Counted from the stretch's first letter, positions 1 through 7,234 are shown. The stretch is DNA of 12,441 nt from CANJUD01 sp043750035 (GCA_043750035.1 JAYVCI010000155.1:1-12441), one strand, 5' to 3'. Program-made: numbers and translations. The notes: a model not told the origin generated them from the sequence alone.

Positions 1-1
1 C

Positions 2-2215
2 ACAGTAACAGCTATTACAACTGCACCTACAAATCAAACAGTATGTTCAGGAAGTTCTGCTGGTTTTACTGTAACTGCGGCAGGTACTGCACTAACCTAC
101 CAATGGAGAAAAGGCAATACCAATTTAACCAATACTGGAAATATATCAGGAGCAACTTCTGCTTCGTTGACTATCAATCCTGCAACCAGTGCTGATGCTG
201 CTACAACATATAATGTTATCGTAAGCGGAACTTGTTCGAATGATACCTCATCGAATGTTTCTTTAACCATTAATGGTGTTCCAACTATTACAACTGCTCC
301 TACAAACAAAACTATATGTAGTGGTAACTCAACTGGATTTACAGTAACCGCAACTGGTGCTGGACTTACCTATCAGTGGAGAAAAGGTAATACCAATTTA
401 ACAAACACAGGAAACATATCTGGTGCAACTTCTAGTTCATTAACTATCAATCCTGCAACCAGTGCTGATGCTGCCAATAACTATAATGTTATAGTAAGCG
501 GAACATGTTCACCAAGTGATACATCTTCAAATGTTTCTTTAACAGTTAATACTGCACCTGTAATTACTGCTGGCCCTGCTAATCAATCAGTATGTTTAGG
601 TAGTTCAGCTAACTTTACAGTAACTGCAACAGGTACTGGATTAACTTATCAATGGAGAAAAGGTTCTACCAATTTAACCAATACAGGTAATATATCTGGA
701 GCAACTTCTGCTTCCTTGACTATCAATCCTGCAACTATTGCTAATGCGGCAAGTAACTATAATGTTATAGTAAGCGGAACCTGTTCGCCCAGTGATACAT
801 CATCTAATGTTTCTTTAACAGTTAATACTGCTCCTGCTATTACAACCGGCCCTACAAATCAAACAGTATGTTCAGGTAGTTCAGCTAACTTTACAGTAAC
901 TGCTACAGGTACTGGACTAACTTATCAATGGAGAAAAGGTTCAACCGATTTAACCAATACGGGTAATATATCTGGAGCCACTTCTGCTTCGTTAACTATC
1001 AATCCTGCAACCATTGCTGATGCTGCAAATAACTATAATGTTATAGTAAGCGGAACTTGTTCGAGTGATACCTCTTCAAATGTTTCCTTAACAATTAACA
1101 CTGCACCTGTAATTACAGTTAACCCATTTGATGAAACTGTTTGTATAGATGGTTCAACCAGTTTCACAGTTAAAGCAACTGGCTCTGGTCTTACTTACCA
1201 ATGGAGAAAAGGTTCTACCATTTTGAATAATGCCGGAAAAATATCAGGAGCTACCTCTGCAACACTTATAATTACCAATATAAATGCCCTGGATGAAGCA
1301 ACTGATTATAATGTTATAGTAAGCGGAACTTGTTCGCCTGCTGATACATCTGCTAATGCTTCTTTAACAGTTAATAGTCCTGCTGCAATCGTTACACCAC
1401 CTGCCAATCAAACAGTGTGTGAAGGAAGTGCAGTAAGCCTAACTGTAGGTGCTACTGGAAGTGGTTTAACTTATCAGTGGAGAAAAGGTACAACAAATAT
1501 TGTGAATGGTGGAAATATTTCTGGAGCAAATACTGCTACACTTGTATTGAATCCGGTTACTTTAGCTGATGAAGCAACCAACTATAACGTACTTATAAAT
1601 GGATCATGCTCACAATTTGTTTCTACAGTTAATGTATATTTAATGGTGAATGCTAAACCAAGAATTACTACACAACCAGCAACTCAATCAGGCTGCATTG
1701 GAGGCTCTGAAACATTCTGGGTAGTGGCTCAAGGAACTAGTATTAGTTACCAATGGAGAAGAGGTACAACAAACATAGCAAATGGTGGTAATATATCGGG
1801 TGCAAATACTTCTCACCTTATCATAAACCCTATTGATGCCAGTGATACTGCTTCAGACTATAATGTAATTGTATCTGGTATCTGTGCACCAAGCGACACC
1901 TCTGACAATGCAGGACTTCATCTTTGTGATGCAAATACTGGAATTGCAGGTGCGGAAAGTACCGCCGATGCGGTTACCATTTATCCAAATCCATTTAATG
2001 TTTCATTGAATATTACTTTGAGTGATGTATCTCAAATGAATAAAGCAGTGTTGAAAATGTATAATGTATTGGGCGAAGAAGTAATGAACATCGCTATCAA
2101 CAAAGAAGTAAGCTCGATTGAAACCAATCACTTACCTTCAGGAATTTATATATACAGGGTTATCTGTAATAATAAAATAGTACAATCAGGTAAATTGATT
2201 TCGCAACAGTTATAA
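2..2215 (+). CDS. Ig-like repeat surface protein with T9SS type A sorting domain (5' partial)
   Basis: The reading frame is open from the first bases, so the N-terminus lies outside the window; the methionine codon at 167 falls inside a repeat and is not the start. At least seven Ig-like domains repeat every 91-92 residues. Each has a TVC-type cysteine, a YQWRKG-type core (tryptophan codons at 104, 377, 653, 929, 1202, 1478 and 1754), an SGAxxxxLxIxP strand, YNVIVSG and a second cysteine, suggesting one disulphide per domain. After repeat 7 a C-terminal domain (from about nt 1970) has YPNPFN, LKMYNVLGEEV, LPSGIYIYRV and the terminal K-LISQQL, typical of the TIGR04183 T9SS sorting signal. The protein is therefore expected to be exported by T9SS and attached to the cell surface or released. 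Adhesion is the usual guess for such arrays; no catalytic domain is visible. The 3' end is nearly identical to that of the gene at 2515. Confidence 0.93.
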   Translation, partial: TVTAITTAPTNQTVCSGSSAGFTVTAAGTALTYQWRKGNTNLTNTGNISGATSASLTINPATSADAATTYNVIVSGTCSNDTSSNVSLTINGVPTITTAPTNKTICSGNSTGFTVTATGAGLTYQWRKGNTNLTNTGNISGATSSSLTINPATSADAANNYNVIVSGTCSPSDTSSNVSLTVNTAPVITAGPANQSVCLGSSANFTVTATGTGLTYQWRKGSTNLTNTGNISGATSASLTINPATIANAASNYNVIVSGTCSPSDTSSNVSLTVNTAPAITTGPTNQTVCSGSSANFTVTATGTGLTYQWRKGSTDLTNTGNISGATSASLTINPATIADAANNYNVIVSGTCSSDTSSNVSLTINTAPVITVNPFDETVCIDGSTSFTVKATGSGLTYQWRKGSTILNNAGKISGATSATLIITNINALDEATDYNVIVSGTCSPADTSANASLTVNSPAAIVTPPANQTVCEGSAVSLTVGATGSGLTYQWRKGTTNIVNGGNISGANTATLVLNPVTLADEATNYNVLINGSCSQFVSTVNVYLMVNAKPRITTQPATQSGCIGGSETFWVVAQGTSISYQWRRGTTNIANGGNISGANTSHLIINPIDASDTASDYNVIVSGICAPSDTSDNAGLHLCDANTGIAGAESTADAVTIYPNPFNVSLNITLSDVSQMNKAVLKMYNVLGEEVMNIAINKEVSSIETNHLPSGIYIYRVICNNKIVQSGKLISQQL
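11..1936 (+). repeat. Seven tandem 273/276-bp Ig-domain coding repeats
   Basis: Repeat units start at about 11, 284, 560, 836, 1109, 1385 and 1661. Spacing is 273 or 276 bp; the one-codon difference lies in the loop after the second cysteine (SNDTSS or SSDTSS versus SPSDTSS). Units 1-4 are very similar in DNA as well as protein, while units 5-7 are clearly diverged. This pattern suggests recent expansion or homogenisation of the N-terminal side of the array. The array runs off the left edge, so the total copy number is unknown. Confidence 0.95.
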
Positions 2216-2217
2216 TA

Positions 2218-2289
2218 TATAAGGGGTAAGGAGTAAGGAGTAAGGGGCTGACGCCGCTATTCCTTATTCCTTACTCCTTACCCCTTATA
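2218..2289. repeat. Palindromic heptamer-repeat element (copy 1)
   Basis: The left arm (from 2218) consists of imperfect 7-bp tandem units of the type GTAAGGA. The right arm (2259-2289) is the reverse complement of the left with about one mismatch per 25 bp, around a short GC-rich centre (GCTGACGCCGCT). The outermost 9 bp, TATAAGGGG and CCCCTTATA, pair perfectly. The whole can fold as one long hairpin directly after the stop codon. A related element follows the next gene at 4160-4270. It resembles the short tandem heptamer repeats known from other bacterial intergenic regions; its family is not identified here. Confidence 0.85.
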
Positions 2290-2298
2290 CAAAATATA

Positions 2299-2336
2299 AA
2301 AGCCCGCTACTTAATTGTAGTGGGCTTTTTTGTTTT
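2299..2336 (+). terminator. Rho-independent terminator after the Ig-repeat gene
   Basis: The stem AGCCCGCTAC (2301-2310) pairs with GTAGTGGGCT (2317-2326) over ten positions including one G-U pair. The loop is six bases (TTAATT). A T-rich tract follows directly (T6, G, T5). The flanking A-run upstream can extend the stem with the T-run. Confidence 0.9.
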
Positions 2337-2413
2337 TGTATTTATATACTATCACATTTATACTCATTGCAAAGAAGGTTTGTAAATTATATTATGATAA
2401 AAAACGGGAATAT

Positions 2414-2477
2414 GTGAATTATGCAACTTTTTTCAGAATATATGTAACTATGCATGCAATAAAGCAGCCCACCTTTG
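2414..2477 (+). promoter_or_regulatory. Conserved 64-bp direct-repeat promoter, copy A
   Basis: Box 1 is GTGAATTATGCAAC (2414-2427). Box 2, ATGTAAC, is at 2442-2448, exactly 21 bp downstream of the matching position in box 1. CACCTTTG (2470-2477) begins 28 bp after the start of box 2. TTTG matches the end of the Bacteroidota -7 consensus TAnnTTTG, but the first base is C, and box 2 sits where the -33 element is expected. The start codon of the double-domain DUF3494 gene lies 38 bp after the last G. The same geometry occurs four more times in the window. Confidence 0.85.
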
Positions 2478-2514
2478 AGCCGTGAAAATTCACTCACAAT
2501 CAAAATAAATAAAA

Positions 2515-4155
2515 ATGAAAAATAAATTACTTTCTATTATCACAGTTATTACATTACTATCGGTCCCAAATGTAAATTTCGCACAGGCTCCCAATCTTGG
2601 AACTGCGGCAAATTTTGTTCTTTTTTCTACCAATGGTGCTGTAAGTAACAATGGTATTTCTCAGATTACTGGGAATGTTGGCACCAACAATGGTTCCAGT
2701 ACTGCTTTCGGGAATGTGAACGGTGGGATGCACGATGGAGATGCCGTAAGTGCAAAATGTGCCGCAGATTTACTAACTGCGTACAAGCAATTAAACAGCA
2801 CAACAGCCACATTGTTTCCAGCACCTTCGCTTGGCAACGGTGATACACTTATTGCAGGTGTATATTCTATAAATGGTGCTACTACCTTAAACGCAAATCT
2901 TATTTTAAATGCGAAAGGAAATTCCAATGCTGTATTTATATTTAAAATCCAGGGTTCCTTTTCCACAAAAGCATCTTCCAAGATTAAGTTGATAAACGGG
3001 GCATTGGCCTGTAATGTATTTTGGAAAGTAGAAGGCTTGGTAAGTATGGCTTCAGGCACTGCGATGCGGGGAACCATTATTGCCAATAATGCAGCAATTA
3101 ATATGAACACCGGAGACACACTTGAAGGAAGAGCACTCTCTACCGCTGGAGCTGTTACTGTTGATGGGGTATTCGCATACACGCCCATAGGCTGTGGAAG
3201 CCCCACGCTTACAGGCCCTGTTGCTCCTGCACTAGGCACTACTGCATGCTATGCACTGTTCTCTGCTAATGGTGCTGTTTCAAATACTGGCGTAACGTAT
3301 GTTACTGGTGATGTAGGAACAAACAAAGGGCTGACTACGGGATTCAACAATGCATATATAACGGGTACTGTCCATTCTATTCCCGATGCTTCAACTGCAA
3401 AGTGTGCGGTTGATTTGAACAAAGTATATAATTACCTGGACACACTTCCCACTGATATTGAATTATTATATCCCGCACAATTTGGAAAGGATTTGGTGCT
3501 CACACCGCACACCTATTTGGTTAATGCCGCAACTATATTTACCGATAACTTATACTTAAATGCAATGTATAATACAAATGCTGTATTTGTTATTAAAATA
3601 AATGGGGCACTTACTACCAGCACCTATTCAAAAGTTATATTAATAAATGGAGCACAATCGAAAAATGTATATTGGAAGATTGAAGGTGCAGTGAATATAA
3701 ACAACTACTCTGTTTTTAGGGGAACTATAGTTTGCAATAACGGAGCTTTGGGGGCTTTAAATACCGGAGTGGTACTTGATGGCAGGGCACTTACTACCAA
3801 AGGGGCTTTAACCACCACTGCAATAAAAGTGGATATAACTTCCAATTGCGGAGCAGTAGGTATTCCAAATATAAACATTGAAACTATAAACGATGCCGTT
3901 ACTATATATCCGAATCCATTTAACACTTCATTAAATATTACTTTGAGCAATATATCTCAAATTAATAAATCTGAATCAGATAGCTATCGGATAAAAATGT
4001 ATAATGTGCTGGGAGAAGAAGTGATGAGCATTTCTTTAAACAAACAAGTAAGTACAGTTGAAACCAACCATCTGCCATCAGGTATTTATATATACAGGGT
4101 TATCAGTAATAATAAAATAGTACAATCAGGCAAACTGATTTCGCAACAGTTATAA
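2515..4155 (+). CDS. Secreted tandem DUF3494 (ice-binding-like) protein with T9SS sorting domain
   Basis: A 546-residue protein. Residues 1-24 form a signal peptide ending NFAQ|AP. Two successive DUF3494 domains follow (about 25-235 and 240-450). Each starts with a LGT-x-A-x-(F/Y)-x-LFS segment and carries the family landmarks: ITGNVGTN/VTGDVGTN, HDGDAVSAKCAADL/DASTAKCAVDL, NAVFIFKI/NAVFVIKI, LINGA followed by NVFWKVEG or NVYWKIEG, RGTI and GRALxTxGA. Family members form a beta-helix and several bind ice, acting as antifreeze proteins or ice adhesins, but activity is not proven by family membership. Residues from about 460 form a type A sorting domain (YPNPFN, MYNVLGEEV, LPSGIYIYRV), so T9SS export and surface attachment are expected. 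Conserved promoter copy A lies upstream. The 3' 79 bp differ from the Ig-repeat gene at only four positions. Confidence 0.92.
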   Translation: MKNKLLSIITVITLLSVPNVNFAQAPNLGTAANFVLFSTNGAVSNNGISQITGNVGTNNGSSTAFGNVNGGMHDGDAVSAKCAADLLTAYKQLNSTTATLFPAPSLGNGDTLIAGVYSINGATTLNANLILNAKGNSNAVFIFKIQGSFSTKASSKIKLINGALACNVFWKVEGLVSMASGTAMRGTIIANNAAINMNTGDTLEGRALSTAGAVTVDGVFAYTPIGCGSPTLTGPVAPALGTTACYALFSANGAVSNTGVTYVTGDVGTNKGLTTGFNNAYITGTVHSIPDASTAKCAVDLNKVYNYLDTLPTDIELLYPAQFGKDLVLTPHTYLVNAATIFTDNLYLNAMYNTNAVFVIKINGALTTSTYSKVILINGAQSKNVYWKIEGAVNINNYSVFRGTIVCNNGALGALNTGVVLDGRALTTKGALTTTAIKVDITSNCGAVGIPNINIETINDAVTIYPNPFNTSLNITLSNISQINKSESDSYRIKMYNVLGEEVMSISLNKQVSTVETNHLPSGIYIYRVISNNKIVQSGKLISQQL

Positions 4156-4292
4156 TATAAGGGGTAAGGAATAAGGAGTAAGGGCCATACGGCAATTAAC
4201 GTAGGCTTCCTTACCCCTTATTCCTTACTACTTATTCCTTATTTCTTATTTCTTATTTCTTATTTCTTATATTTCGCAACAGCTATAATATA
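4138..4292. repeat. Heptamer-repeat element flanked by 22-bp direct repeats (copy 2)
   Basis: The element at 4160-4270 has a left arm of GTAAGGA/ATAAGGA units and a right arm with the inverse units ending in five TTCTTAT heptamers. Positions 4165-4187 and 4204-4228 can pair with few mismatches around a short spacer. It is flanked by two copies of a 22-bp sequence differing at one base, at 4138-4159 and 4271-4292. The left copy is the end of the coding sequence including the stop codon; the right copy is a detached duplicate of that gene end. It is either a target duplication from insertion or the scar of a recombination. Confidence 0.8.
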
Positions 4293-4301
4293 TAACCAAT
4301 T

Positions 4302-4347
4302 AAAAAGCCTGCTATTTTATTAAGATAGCGGGCTTTTTGTTTTTTTA
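4302..4347 (+). terminator. Rho-independent terminator after the double DUF3494 gene
   Basis: AGCCTGCTAT (4306-4315) pairs with ATAGCGGGCT (4325-4334) including one G-U pair, with a nine-base loop. T5-G-T7 follows, and an A5 run precedes the stem. The stem closely resembles that of the terminator at 2299-2336, indicating shared ancestry of the two gene ends. Confidence 0.9.
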
Positions 4348-4365
4348 CACCGTCCAAAACTATAA

Positions 4366-4429
4366 GTGAATAATGCAACTTATTTCTACAGATATGTAAT
4401 ACTTTATGCTTTAAAGCTGCTCACCTTTG
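4366..4429 (+). promoter_or_regulatory. Conserved 64-bp direct-repeat promoter, copy B
   Basis: Box 1 is GTGAATAATGCAAC (4366-4379), box 2 is ATGTAAT at 4394-4400 (21 bp on), and CACCTTTG is at 4422-4429 (28 bp on). It most resembles copy A, sharing the TTTGAG extension and a TGAAAA stretch further down, as expected for duplicated genes. The DUF3494 start codon is 37 bp after the last G. Confidence 0.85.
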
Positions 4430-4465
4430 AGTATTGAAAATCCATTAACAATTCACTCAATTTAA

Positions 4466-5710
4466 ATGAAAACACTACTCATACTCATATTGGTTTCGGT
4501 ACTGTCATTTCCCAACACAAGTTTCGGGCAGGCTCCCAATTTAGGTACAGTTTCGAGTTTTGCATTATATACAGCAGCCGGTGCAATTAGTAATTCAGGA
4601 ACCACAAAAATAACTGGAGATATAGGAACCAATGCAGGTGCATTTAGTGGAAGCCCGACAATAGTTGGAGAAACGCACGTTGTAGATTCTGTTTCAGCAT
4701 TGGCTGCTGTTGATATAGATTCCGTATATCAATACTTGGGCAGGGCTGCATGTGATAGTACGATAGGAACCACCTTGGGAGACAGTCAAGTTCTCACCCC
4801 CAATGTATATTGCCTCACAGCAGCTTCAATACTAAAAGGAAATTTGATTTTAGATGGTCAGGGCGATTCGAATGCTGTATTTATTTTCAAGGTAAATGGT
4901 CCGTTAACCACAAGTTCAATATCAAATGTTATCCTGAAAAATTCTGCCAAGGTATGGAATGTGTATTGGCATATAAATGGAGCACTGAAACTAGGTGATA
5001 GTTCTTTTTTTAGGGGTACTGCTGTTGTTAATGGGGCCATTACCTTATTGGACAAAGCTTCGCTAATAGGTAGAGGACTTTCCACTGCCGGTGCTATTTC
5101 AATGAACAACAATATAGTTATTTTAGGAATTAAACCAGGTGATGCTTTGCCCGTAATGCTTGTATCATTTAATGCTAAGGAATGCAGTGCAAGAACTTGT
5201 GTAAACTTTAGCTGGCAAACTGCTTCTGAATTTAACAGCGATTATTTTATAATAGAGCGGTCAACCGATGGAATCAACTTCCTGAATATTGGGAAACGGA
5301 GTGCCGCAGGTTACAGTACCCTGTTACTTTCTTATTCATTTACTGATGACAATCCAGCCCCGGGTACCAATTACTACCGCTTAAATCAATTTGATTTTAA
5401 CGGGATGCACGAATATTCTCCTGTAAGGGCAGTGTTCTATTCAGGCAATTCTGTAGTAATAAGTGTTTATCCAAATCCTTTTTCAACTTCAATAAACATC
5501 AATATATATAATACATCGCAAACTGTTAAATATGGATTCGATAACTATCGGATGGAAATATATAATGCTTTGGGAGATGAGGTAATGAATACGGGTATTA
5601 CAAAACAAATAAGCAATTTTGAAACAAGTGGCCTTCCACTGGGGATTTATTTCTATCATATAATTGAAAACAATAGATCCATACAATCAGGCAGACTGAT
5701 TTCGCAATAG
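4466..5710 (+). CDS. Secreted single-domain DUF3494 (ice-binding-like) protein with FN3-like segment and T9SS sorting domain
   Basis: A 414-residue protein. The signal peptide (residues 1-22) ends SFGQ|AP, and APNLGT follows as in the gene at 2515. One DUF3494 domain (about 23-225) shows ITGDIGTN, SALAAVDIDSVY, LTPNVYC, NAVFIFKVNG, NVYWHINGA, RGTAVVNGAI and GRGLSTAGA. A segment of about 95 residues follows, starting LPVMLVSFNAKE with SWQTASEFNSDYFIIERS and NYYRLNQFDFNG, a common FN3-like spacer in T9SS cargo. The end (from about residue 330) is a type A sorting domain with YPNPF, MEIYNALGDEV and LPLGIYFYHI. It is expected to be exported by T9SS and surface-bound; ice binding is possible but unproven. 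It is probably a duplicate of its neighbour that kept one domain, or the source of it. It is preceded by conserved promoter copy B. Confidence 0.92.
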   Translation: MKTLLILILVSVLSFPNTSFGQAPNLGTVSSFALYTAAGAISNSGTTKITGDIGTNAGAFSGSPTIVGETHVVDSVSALAAVDIDSVYQYLGRAACDSTIGTTLGDSQVLTPNVYCLTAASILKGNLILDGQGDSNAVFIFKVNGPLTTSSISNVILKNSAKVWNVYWHINGALKLGDSSFFRGTAVVNGAITLLDKASLIGRGLSTAGAISMNNNIVILGIKPGDALPVMLVSFNAKECSARTCVNFSWQTASEFNSDYFIIERSTDGINFLNIGKRSAAGYSTLLLSYSFTDDNPAPGTNYYRLNQFDFNGMHEYSPVRAVFYSGNSVVISVYPNPFSTSININIYNTSQTVKYGFDNYRMEIYNALGDEVMNTGITKQISNFETSGLPLGIYFYHIIENNRSIQSGRLISQ

Positions 5711-5727
5711 GAAAATAAATTACAAAA

Positions 5728-5765
5728 TAAAAGCCCAATGCACTTAACTTTGCAGTGGGTTTTTA
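5728..5765 (+). terminator. Probable rho-independent terminator after the single-domain DUF3494 gene
   Basis: The segment AAAAGCCCAATGCA pairs with TGCAGTGGGTTTTT across a short loop, with one mismatch and one G-U pair. The T-run forms part of the stem, so it is weaker than the two upstream terminators. No heptamer-repeat element is present at this gene end. Confidence 0.65.
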
Positions 5766-5796
5766 CAATTAATTTTAGATTATTAAAATTAATACT

Positions 5797-5860
5797 GTGA
5801 ATAATGTAAACTATTAATATAATTATATAACAAATACCTCAACCAATCCTTTCACATTTG
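5797..5860 (+). promoter_or_regulatory. Conserved 64-bp direct-repeat promoter, copy C
   Basis: Box 1 is GTGAATAATGTAAA (5797-5810), box 2 is ATATAAC at 5825-5831 (21 bp on), and CACATTTG is at 5853-5860 (28 bp on). The DUF4239 start codon follows 49 bp after the last G. The DNA between the boxes is unlike copies A and B, so conservation is confined to the boxes. Confidence 0.8.
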
Positions 5861-5908
5861 CAAGGAACTTGTGGATTATAAATTTTTCCTAAAAATATCT
5901 TTATAAAA

Positions 5909-6721
5909 ATGGCCATTACCTACTATATGCTTCAAATACCCCCCTGGTTATTTTTTATTCTGATTATTTCTTTCGGGGCAATATTTGGCGGGCTGGCTAC
6001 TTTTCTTTTTCGCAAATACGCCAATGTAAGAATCCTTAGGTCGCATAATGAAGTAACGGGATTTCTTTTTATGTCTATCGCAAGTTTTTATGCTTTTTTA
6101 ATGAGTTTTGTTGTATTTGTTGTGTGGGGACAATTGAATGAAACGCGTGGAAACGTTAGCAAAGAAGGCAGTTCGGCCTTGGAATTGTATCGTGATATAA
6201 AATTTTATCCCGATACTGTTGAATCAAAACAACTGATGACGGTGTACCTAGATTTTGTGTTCAATGTAATTGATGAAGAATTCCCCAATATGGAAGAAAT
6301 GAAGCTGAGCAGAAAAACACCAGAATCATTTAACCGTGTGTTTTATAAGATGGAGCACCTCAATCCGAAAAACCCATTCCAGGTTCAACTGGTGGCAGAA
6401 ATGTTCAATAATTTGAATGATCTGGCTACCTACAGGGGGCTTCGCACCAGCTCTTTAGATATGGAGATTCCCCCCCCAATATGGTTACCTATAATATTGG
6501 GAGCACTCATCACCATGCTTTGTGCCATGTTTCTTGACATTGAGCACAGACGCATGCATGTAACACTTAATTCTCTGTTGGGTGTTTTTATAGCTATGTT
6601 TCTGTTTATGATTATTATACTTGACCATCCCTATACAGGTAGTTTGGCCATCAAACCCAAATCGTATAAGGAAATTTTCACGATGGAAAAATGGGCCAAG
6701 GAGCTTCATTCAAAAAAATAA
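5909..6721 (+). CDS. DUF4239 (bestrophin-like) membrane protein
   Basis: A 270-residue protein. Hydrophobic helices lie at about 10-34 and 50-73, then a polar region of about 110 residues, then helices at about 190-208 and 219-238. This two-plus-two layout with GFLFMSIASFYAFLMSFVVFVVWGQ-type helix 2 (written here only as the N-terminal GFLFMSIASF), a Y/D-rich central domain and a closing LDHPYTGSL motif is typical of DUF4239 proteins, annotated bestrophin-like. Bestrophins are anion channels, but transport has not been shown for this subfamily as far as I know. The start is an ATG after an A-rich leader, downstream of conserved promoter copy C. The lipoprotein gene begins 54 bp after the stop, so the two are probably co-transcribed. 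A run of eight C bases at 6470-6477 encodes Pro188-Pro190 just before helix 3. Confidence 0.82.
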   Translation: MAITYYMLQIPPWLFFILIISFGAIFGGLATFLFRKYANVRILRSHNEVTGFLFMSIASFYAFLMSFVVFVVWGQLNETRGNVSKEGSSALELYRDIKFYPDTVESKQLMTVYLDFVFNVIDEEFPNMEEMKLSRKTPESFNRVFYKMEHLNPKNPFQVQLVAEMFNNLNDLATYRGLRTSSLDMEIPPPIWLPIILGALITMLCAMFLDIEHRRMHVTLNSLLGVFIAMFLFMIIILDHPYTGSLAIKPKSYKEIFTMEKWAKELHSKK

Positions 6722-6744
6722 TCCTTCGACTTCGCTCAGGATAG
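6722..6744. repeat. Short dispersed-repeat-like palindrome
   Basis: The segment reads ATCCTTCGACTTCGCTCAGG plus a few bases, with outer ATCCT and AGGAT complementary. In reverse complement it is the CTGAGCGAAGTCGAAGG type of sequence that recurs between genes in many bacterial genomes. Only one copy is in this window, so its repeat nature here is from recollection rather than observation. Confidence 0.4.
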
Positions 6745-6775
6745 CAAAAATTAAAATAGTTAACAAATAAAATAT

Positions 6776-7234
6776 ATGATTACAAAGGCAAATTTTACCA
6801 AAATTATTATAATAGTTTTTTTTTCTACAGTATCTTTGGTTTCCTGCGAATCGCATGAGCAAGAAGCTGATGCAGCCATTGAACTGGTGAGGAAAGAAAG
6901 AATGGCAACAAACGACAGCAATGTAACAAAGAAAGCAGAACAAGTGAAGAAAAACGAAACCCTGGACGAGTGGACTTTGTTCAAAATTGGAATCGAAAAT
7001 AAAATACGGGTAAATGAAATCAAAATCAAAACTCTAAAAAGCACACCCAATGCAAGTGTTAAGTTTCTAAAACAAGTGACACGTTTAGAGAAAGACAACT
7101 ATGACCTGAGAAAAAAAATGGATGACTACTATGAAGAAGGAAAAACAAGGTGGGAAAAATTTAAGTCTAAAATGAATCAAGATATAGAAGACATCAATAA
7201 AGAATTTACAGATTTGAGCGGTAAAAAACCATAA
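6776..7234 (+). CDS. Coiled-coil lipoprotein, possibly sll1863-family stress protein
   Basis: A 152-residue protein. The N-terminus is a lipoprotein signal: basic start, hydrophobic stretch and a lipobox LVSC with Cys24 as the lipidated residue. The mature part is highly charged and probably helical. The segment DEWTLFKIGIENKI (about 64-77), a central RLEKDNYDLRKKMDDYY region and WEKFKSKMNQDIEDI (about 126-140) resemble Bacteroidota proteins annotated as the sll1863 stress-response family. That assignment is from memory of motifs and is moderately sure; no biochemical role is known to me. It is likely anchored in the inner or outer membrane facing the periplasm. It lies 54 bp after the DUF4239 gene without a recognisable promoter of its own, so it is probably the second gene of that unit. 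A T9 run at 6826-6834 lies within the signal peptide codons. Confidence 0.75.
   Translation: MITKANFTKIIIIVFFSTVSLVSCESHEQEADAAIELVRKERMATNDSNVTKKAEQVKKNETLDEWTLFKIGIENKIRVNEIKIKTLKSTPNASVKFLKQVTRLEKDNYDLRKKMDDYYEEGKTRWEKFKSKMNQDIEDINKEFTDLSGKKP

Noticed and set aside
11..1936. Regularly spaced repeats resembling a CRISPR-like array
   Set aside because: The 273/276-bp period is in frame, whole units are homologous rather than short repeats with unique spacers, and the translation gives Ig-like domains.
2661..3239. Open frame of 192 codons on the - strand inside the double DUF3494 gene
   Set aside because: It is a shadow of the strongly supported + strand gene. Its translation has no recognisable domain and it has no promoter of its own.
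6902..6927. ATGGCAAC and ATGTAAC close together inside the lipoprotein gene
   Set aside because: The spacing is 19 bp, not 21, there is no GTGAAT and no CAnnTTTG 28 bp downstream, and it lies within a coding region.
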